A DNA stretch of 43,291 bases, taken from Mansonella perstans. Its lineage: Eukaryota; Nematoda; Chromadorea; Rhabditida; Onchocercidae. The notes under the pieces are model-generated. The model did no database searches and was not told the DNA's origin. It saw only the letters and a program-made list of their open reading frames with translations. Shown piece after piece: positions 36,113 to 43,291 of this stretch (position 1 is the stretch's first letter; every line of letters starts with the position of its first letter). Location: assembly GCA_037074765.1 (NCBI GenBank), contig JBAMDO010000321.1, forward strand, positions 1-43,291. Direction: 5' to 3'. Both the position numbers and the translations under genes were made by a program.

Positions 36113-38870
36113 CTAGGAATATCAATAGAAAGATTATATCACTGATCCAACTTTCATTATATTTTAGCATTGTAGTGTATTACTGTCAAATGATTTGATA
36201 TTGCGGGCGCTCATATTTCTTACATCATCGGCAAACTTTTTGAATTCACCAACAGCCACTAAGAAGTCGGGTCGAGAGATGGCATTAAAAATATGCTGGA
36301 CAAATTGCGCGAAAATCTTGTCGCATCTCTGCAAAAAATTGCTAAAATAATATGTAAATGTGTGACGGATAGAACGATAAAAGATTCTCAAATCTATTCT
36401 CGAACACGGAAACGATCACGCATTTAGATATTAGGTTAAATATCATTTATTATTCTTACCTTTAGTTTTTCCTCTCTAATAGCCGTAATTGCTCGTTGAA
36501 TACGTGATGGTCGAATCTGGTTTACTTCATTTATTGAAATGTCGGTAGGTAATTTGTCTTGAAGCAGCATCTCTGGTGGTTGTAGAAGAACTACTGTAAC
36601 ATCTCTTAGTTGCATATTCGACCATTCTGATAGATGATAATCAGCGCCATATACTCCATAAATGAATGGAATGTATACTTCTTGTGGCAGATAACGTCCA
36701 CATTTGATGATATAAGCTAAATTGGATTGTAATTAAAGCAATCAGATAGTTCAAAATAACAGAAGTCTATTGATGGAATTTCTTTATGATATATGGTGCA
36801 ATCGTCGATGCTTCAGAATGATAACTCGAAAATTTCATGTTCATATAAACTAATACTTTCAGTTAGCTTAAAGAGAGCAAATACATCTCAAACAATATCA
36901 AACAAGAAATGCGCGTTTATGGGACGGTAAAACGAACCATTTATGATCAAATATTCTATGCGTTGCAATCGATCTATAATTGAGCTGTGAACATTTGCTT
37001 CATAATGGAATCCATCAGAGATAAGTTCTGCAGTGACATTTGTTTTATTTGTTCATTCTGTTCTGTCATTTCGACAGAACGAATAACTGGCATAAAAGCA
37101 GAATTTTCCAACGATGAAATAGTGACAGTGGAATTTCCTGGGGATGAACAACTGGAGTGGAGTTTTCTTGTGATGAATTGGCGTGAGAAGGATTTTCTGA
37201 GGATAAATAACGTCGGAGGAGCATTGCACAGCATCAGATGAATTGCATTCCCACTAACATCTGGCTTAATTTCTACAATATGTTTGTATCCCGGTATTGT
37301 TTCGTCTGAAATAACATCAAGCTATATTACCCTATCTTTTTTAACATCTAACAGAATATTCTGAAGGCAATGTCTGGAACTTGCCTTTTCTTTCGTCCTT
37401 TCATCTTTCACAATTTTTGGTGCAGGACACCTATAATTATATAATTGATAATGGAATAATTTCAATATAAGAGATTTGTGAACATATGAACTTACCAGAT
37501 AGATTTCGCCTCTTTTTATTTACAACACGTAAGTAGTCTTCCTCAGTGTTTCGTGATTAGTATGTTCTCCGTGGAATGATGAAATTCGAAGACAGCCTTT
37601 AGTTGTATCAGCATTCAAACGAAATCTAGCTTTACAACCCAATGGAAGATAGTTTTGATTTGGACGTTTACCGCCTCCTGAAGAATGAATGTGATATATT
37701 TGATTTTCTAAGACAAATTTCGAGATCGTTTAATTTTTTTTCATCAGATTTATTATTTGCTTTATTTACATTATTCAACAGCAGAATTGAGTGCACGGAA
37801 ACATTTTTATTTTAATTTAACTCTTTCATAGAAATTTTATGAGAATTATCCCGAAGTAATAATAGAAAACGATAATTTCTTTTGAACAATTTTTTCGACG
37901 ATGTCATAGGTCATTCATTTCTCTCTATTCATGTTGCTTACCATGTTTATTGTCTTCTCATGTTATTAAGACGAATAAAGTTGTAATATGTGATGTTACT
38001 AGAATTGATGACTGCCTTTTGCACCTGTCATAAACAACACATTTTGACCAATACTGCATTTGTATAGGTAATGGAATGAAATACGATTCATTTGTTAAAA
38101 ATAATTCTTTTTGTGTGTTTGATGCAGATATTGCAGAGTGACAGAAGCCTAGCTTTACATTGACATAAATAGCATGAAGCTATCAGTAGCTCGATTTCTT
38201 CTCGAGAATTGTTAAGTTACCGAAAAAATTTTTTTTTTGCTGAAATAAAAAGTGCATCACAAAATGTTCATTTAAAGAAAAAAAATTCGGATCTAATTGT
38301 CATTTATTCATTATTTTGTGGATTCAAAAAGGCTGGCTGGTTAGATCCCTTGAAATTACTCATTCTAATACTGCCAATCTTCGTGATATTAAGGCAGCAG
38401 CTGGCGAACATAATTTTTAAATTTGGTGAATGCTAATTCATGATATAATGCTACGTTAAAATGGTCAAAATGAATAACTACAATGTAAAAAAAAAATTTT
38501 TTTTCTCTTAAAATGACCTCGTAAATATGGTATTATCGGGAGAAAATGAAGTGATAATTATCGATTTCATCATTTGCTATTTTGCCTAAATCTGTTTAAA
38601 AGTTTTCCTAAAAAAAATTTTGAAAACTTTTCTCTTAAATTTTTTTTTATCTTGAAAAGATGAAACGAAAAAGAAAAAAATTTGATTTCAATTATAATTC
38701 ATATTCAAAATTAAGGTTACAAGGAAAAACATTGATTGACTATTCTGTCAAATGAAATTTATTTATCATTTTCTTTCCTACTGCTTAGAATTAGAATGAT
38801 TGTCCCCGAGCTCCAAAGACAACATTAATTAACATAAACGTGATAATGTTCTATTTTCAATCCTATCCAG

Positions 38871-38970
38871 TGTCATAGTTACAGCTCAGCAGTATGACCA
38901 GTGGCTAGCAGCTGGAGTGGAAGAGCGACAAACGAAACTGGCAAACCGGCTGGTGGAGTGGTTGATGTAA
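38871..38970 (+). other. Antisense coding-like exon in intron 6, right arm
   Basis: Same sequence as 29,876-29,975 in the other arm, with the acceptor at 38,868-38,870 and TAA at 38,968-38,970. A poly(A) signal AATAAA lies at about 39,096-39,101, about 130 bases after the stop, as expected for a terminal exon. The candidate upstream exon is at about 38,660-38,715. Confidence 0.35.
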
Positions 38971-39095
38971 ACAATCATCCATCAACCGCAACAGCTTTTC
39001 TTGGATTAATATCCAATTCTCTCCCAATTTCTACATCTCAGCTGACATCTTAACAAATAAATGATACTTGGAGATTGTGAAGTCTGCCAAGCCTA

Positions 39096-39101
39096 AATAA
39101 A
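39096..39101 (+). promoter_or_regulatory. Poly(A) signal for antisense intron-6 exon
   Basis: AATAAA in the sequence GCCTAAATAAAAGTC, about 130 bases after the stop of the antisense exon. A match is present in the left arm on the minus strand near 29,750. A single hexamer in AT-rich DNA is weak evidence alone. Confidence 0.3.
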
Positions 39102-41929
39102 AGTCATGTTGTGATAAAACTGCTTTTAGGCTTCTTTCAACCGCCAAATGACAGGAAAATTGCACTTCTCAAAAGCTAAACAGTATTTCTTTTTCAATCA
39201 TTTTAGTGAATGAATTCAGAATTTTACCAAAGTTTTCTGTCTCCACTCACTAAAATGTTTCAAAACAACAAAATCAGTTGACTATTTGAAAATAAAATAA
39301 CCACTGATGATGCATGGTGTAGTGCTGGTATATGGTATATTAAATAATTTTATATTACGCCTTATTAATTCTGTTAAATTTATTCCAAAATATCAAAAAA
39401 CTAAATAGCGATTGAATTCATTTTCGAAAATATAATTTGCCAGAATCATTGCTGATTTTCGTGAAGTTTTCGCGAAGAATGAAAGAAAAAAGTGAAACGT
39501 TACCTCTTCTACGTGGAGTCCCGTAATGAGCGCAATGAAACACTATATATTTATATTTAAAGCGCCCAATCACTTGCCCTTCACCATCTCGAAGAACCTC
39601 AGAACTAGCCACTCTATATGGATAACTTCCTACGACCTTATATGCTTCGAAGGCTTCTTGGAATTCGTCAAAACTGAAAGAAAGGAAAAAATCAAAACAA
39701 CAATTATAATAATTGCAGTTCTTTTCTGTTATGTGTTTTATTAAAAGGATACACAGTACCGTTGAAATTCAGCTCCGTCGTGAATATGTGAAGCCTTAAG
39801 TCGAAGTTCTTCTTGTTCTGTTGGGGTGAATGTCGACAATGTTCTATTACCGTATAATTGACTGAGATTTATTAATTTTGATTCTGTGCGTTTTCCTTTA
39901 GTGCTTGATGAAGCTGAAATTATAATTTCATAATTTCAAATCAAATTGAAAAAAATAAGAATGAAAAGTTGAAAATCTCCAAAAACGAACTCCTTCCAGT
40001 AACACAGAAAGTTTATCAAGCTCTCACCATTTTCCGCACATTTGATCTCCTCATCATTTCGGTTATGCGATTTTTTCTCATCAAGCTGTTCATCTAACAC
40101 TGAATTATCAGGGTGCTGCTTGTCCAGTCCTTTATCTTGATCATCCCTGCTACTTAAATCAACAGGCTTTTCTTCTATTTCATCAGCGTATAATTGTGCG
40201 ATATTTTGCGTTTTACTTCCACTTTGCTCGTTGTTATGTTCTAAAAGTACTCGCTCTTTTAAAGACTGTGCCTCTTTCCGAAAATATTTATATTCTTTTG
40301 AAAAGCGTTTCTAAAAAGTATCGACTGCTTACGGATTATATGCCTAATAAATTTAGGCTTTCGCTTATTTCGACTTGATCCGTTTTCAATTATCATTATA
40401 TCATATTCTTCATTCACTGAAAGTATGTCAATTTTTAGTGCTAAACCATAAATAATTCCATAATTCAACCGATACTTTGTGATTTCGTGATATTACAGAC
40501 CTTTTTTCATTTCCAATAGATTGTACCAAATTTTTTTACTCTACTGTAGCTGAGCATATTTGATTAATCAGTTACCTTCGTTATTATGACCAGTTTTTCG
40601 GAATAAATTTCGATGGTAACATTTGCTGAAAAATCGCTCTTTTATGGATATTTTTGTACCTACCGAAAGTTCTCATTCCAGTTTCAGTTTGTTTCATCAA
40701 TCCTCTCTTTGCAGCAGCTTCTACTGCACTTCTATCACTGTTCTCCGTTTTTCCAACTTGCTCAATTATTTGCAGTTCTGCAGCTGAAGTAGTCGACTCA
40801 GCTTGCATTGATAAATTGCACAGATTATGGTTTGTAATCATTATGTTCTGCAAATTCATGGACATTACTATGCTTGTAAATATTGTTCCACTTCAACAGT
40901 ACTCTGATACTTATTGATACACTTACATTGAAATCAGCTCTTTGAAATTCTTCCACATACTGTGAAGTTGTGGCAGGAACTTCATTTGTATTGTTCGATG
41001 ATGTCATTTTAGACTAAAATAAAAAGGTAATAAAAAATGGCCAATTATTTGAATAAATTAATTATCAAAATAAAGAAAAAAGAACGAATGGATTTAAATA
41101 TTATTCTGTTATTAGATTAAATTTTGAAATTTGTTTGGAAAATTCATTTCTGGATGGATTTAAAGCAATTCTTTATCAGTATTTAAATAAATAGTTTAGT
41201 TATTTCTAAGCAAAGTATGAACAATTATCATTCAAACAAAAACACAGAAGTTAACTTCAATGAAATTTATGAAAGGGATTTGAGCAATTTAGATATACAT
41301 TAAAGTTTAATTCATTTTGTTAATTATTTACTGAAATTCAAAACAAAGCAATCGTAATTGAATTGAAAATTTATTTGAATTATTTACTTTAATTTTAGAA
41401 TTTCACGCAAACACGCAAACACTCGAAAAAGCCAAAATCAAATTGAAAATGAAGAGTGAGGAAAAGGGATGCCATCAAGTAAAAAAAGAAAGTAGTAATG
41501 AAAGGCCAGAGGTTGAGGTCAGCAAAAAGAATATAGCAGGAGGTCAGCTTGCTGCACAGTAGGAGTGGTCAACGACTGCTCGTTGACATCTCTGACAGCG
41601 AAATCTTTTTTGTAATCGCGAGAGAAGCAGAAGAGAGTGGACAGCAGTTTTAAGAGGGACCTTCCTACTATCCATCTCTCCAGCATTCTTAGTCCCTTCT
41701 CTTACTTCATCATAACAAAAATAAGCTTTCTGAAGAACATAGTACATTTATTACAACAAAGAATTGCACTTCCCGTTGTTTTTTCCGCACTTTTATCTGT
41801 CCATCTTTCCTTGACCACTACTTTGGCATTTTCTCACTTACCGCCTGTCTCATTCATACAATTAATTCAATATGCAAATATTTCATTTGAAAATTTTACA
41901 AAATTCAAGAAAGTAAAATTTTAGCGAAA

Positions 41930-42030
41930 AAATTCAAAGTGCAAAAAAGTGCAAAAAAGTGCAAAATATTCGTCAAAGAAAAAAAGAGAAAGAAAGAAAA
42001 TTGAAAGTGCAAAAAAGTGCAAAAGATTCG
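41930..42030. repeat. Direct repeat upstream of the right gene copy
   Basis: Mirror of the repeat at 26,818-26,918: two copies of AAGTGCAAAAAAGTGCAAAA followed by a TTCGTCAA segment, separated by an AG-rich tract. Its retention in both arms simply follows from the arm duplication. Confidence 0.75.
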
Positions 42031-43291
42031 TCAAAAGGAAAAGAGAGACAGAAAGAGAGAGATGTTCAAAGATCAAAAGGGAAAGGGAATTTGTAGGGTC
42101 AGCCTACAGCTGAATGTGTAGGGGTGGACATTGGTCAATGGCGGGTTGAACATAGAGCCTCCATCCACAATTGATCCTTGATAGTGATGGTCGTATTTTT
42201 TGCACAAAGCGAGGGAAGCGAGAGAAGGGGGGTTAAGAGGGGCTGTGCACACATTCCTTATGTCCAAGAGAAATTTCTGCGGGAAAAAGATTTGTCTCAT
42301 GATCATTTATTTTCATTGAATTAATTCAATTCTCCAATATGAAGTAGAAATAAGTATTGAATATGGATTACAACAACTTCATTGAGTGAAAGAAATAAGT
42401 AAGAATTATTGGGTCAAAAAGCAATAACAAAATGTTTTTTTTAATTTAATTAATTAAATGCTATAAAGAAATAGACTAGTTAAGTCTTATAGTCATAGTG
42501 CAATTTCCAATAAACTAAAATAGTTTGAAGTGATTCAATTTTATTTAAAAATTTGCAAAATTCGAAAAAGGAGAAAGGAAAAAGAATCCATATTAGTAGA
42601 CAGTGGTTAAAATAGTCGATGAGCTAACAGTGAACTGATAGAACAATACATTCAACGACTGTATACATTTTAAATTATTTTTTCACTTTTTGACTATTTT
42701 GATTTTGTCCATCTCTCACATTTTTATGCACTGGTTGCTGTATCGATCTCTTTGACAGATGACAAATACAAAGAATATATGATCGCAGATGAAGTACGAC
42801 CTTTGACCTAGTACATCTAAAAGAGACATCAGCAATCTATTTTGTGCTTTTTGTAGAAATTATTTTATTATCTTATCGGAATATTCAGAAATTTTAGAAG
42901 ATAACACAGATCTACGCCAATTCAGTTAATAAAAAAGCACAAATATGAAGAAATTCAATAAATTGATCAATAATTCACAGTCTATTGTATTATAATTAAT
43001 TATGTAACTTCAAGTCATTCAACATTTTCTTTATGTTTCTATTTATTTCCATTCAACTTGTTGAATTAATTCAATTCATAAACAAAGCGCAACGGTTTGA
43101 TTTGCTTCTTGATTTCATTGAAGGCAAATTTAAAATGTTCTTCGAGTAAAATAAGAAATAATATTTCAACAAGTATAAACATATTAAATAACATTACATC
43201 GAGGTATGTTTGTGACAAAGGAAGGATTGCAACCATTTGTTGAATGTTGGATGTGTTGTGAATAGTAATAGTAATAGTATCCAGCTGTTGT

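Larger units (their letters stand above)
36164..41007 (-). pseudogene. Second copy of ZSWIM3-domain gene, frame-broken as given
   Basis: Mirror of the left gene with all eleven exons present, exon 1 at 41007-40927 and the last exon ending at 36164. Exons 2-6 and 10-11 look intact. Relative to the left copy, one base is missing from short runs in exon 7 (AAAA to AAA near 37,549), exon 8 (GG to G near 37,428) and exon 9 (near 37,243, 37,205, 37,147 and 36,976). The exon 7 loss ends the frame about a dozen residues after the last zinc-binding histidine, which leaves the DNA-binding domain without the C-terminal half. Exon 1 starts MTSSNNTNEV instead of MALSRDTIEA. If the losses are read errors, this is a full second gene; if real, it is a recent pseudogene or a truncated form. 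Confidence 0.7.
35679..43291 (-). repeat. Right arm of giant inverted repeat (runs off window)
   Basis: Reverse complement of 25,537-33,625, beginning at CAACGTTAAAC and still matching at the last base of the window. It carries the second gene copy and the antisense exon, as well as the upstream direct repeat. It lacks the left-only block of about 628 bases and has a 169-bp block that the left arm lacks. Single-base losses relative to the left arm are concentrated around 36.97-37.56 kb. Confidence 0.95.

Noticed and set aside
25537..43291. Interpreting the inverted repeat as a transposon with long terminal inverted repeats
   Set aside because: The arms contain a whole multi-exon gene with introns and flanks, and the spacer has no transposase. 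Segmental inverted duplication fits better.

Overview
This is a eukaryotic nuclear window, most likely from a nematode. It is strongly AT-rich with AT-biased introns and short exons. Most usable 3' splice sites read TTTCAG or TTTTAG. The single tRNA-Lys(CTT) looks metazoan, and one gene carries a ZSWIM3-type N-terminal domain. I cannot name the species, and a filarial-like AT-rich genome is only a guess. Nothing is bacterial in organisation, so no operons, ribosome binding sites or CRISPR arrays are reported.

Left part (1-25.5 kb): a tRNA-Lys lies at 746-818 on the minus strand. From 17.1 kb down to 4.17 kb the minus strand carries twelve exons whose splice phases all agree. The 5' block (16.1-17.1 kb) encodes a calponin-homology (CH)-like domain. 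The 3' block (4.2-10.4 kb) ends in a motif resembling the DUF4757 region of LMO7/LIMCH1 and a Gln-rich tail. I read them as one 5'-incomplete LMO7/LIMCH1-like cytoskeletal gene with a 5.7-kb intron. A 55-codon membrane-protein ORF sits on the opposite strand inside that intron. The stretch 17.1-25.5 kb has no gene I can support. It holds a degenerate repeat, a tandem minisatellite and an unrecognised, relatively GC-rich decayed block.

Right part (25.5-43.3 kb): this is a very large inverted repeat. The left arm (25,537-33,625) and right arm (35,679 to the window end) are nearly identical by eye and surround a spacer of about 2.05 kb. The right arm runs out of the window, so the true length is unknown. 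Each arm carries one copy of the same eleven-exon gene, and the copies converge on the spacer. The left copy is intact under a phase-consistent model of 636 aa. It has a ZSWIM1/ZSWIM3-type (MULE-related, WRKY-GCM1-like) zinc-binding DNA-binding domain with C-x23-C-x23-H-x2-H, and no visible transposase or SWIM part. It may be a domesticated transposon DNA-binding domain fused to an unknown C-terminus.

The two arms differ in informative ways. The first ten codons of the gene are unusually diverged. A 169-bp exon-like block and a roughly 628-bp block are each present in only one arm. The right copy has at least six one-base losses in short homopolymers of exons 7-9, which truncate it just after the zinc finger. 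These losses could be real decay or uncorrected read errors. Intron 6 of the gene, in both arms, contains an antisense coding-like exon followed by a polyadenylation signal.
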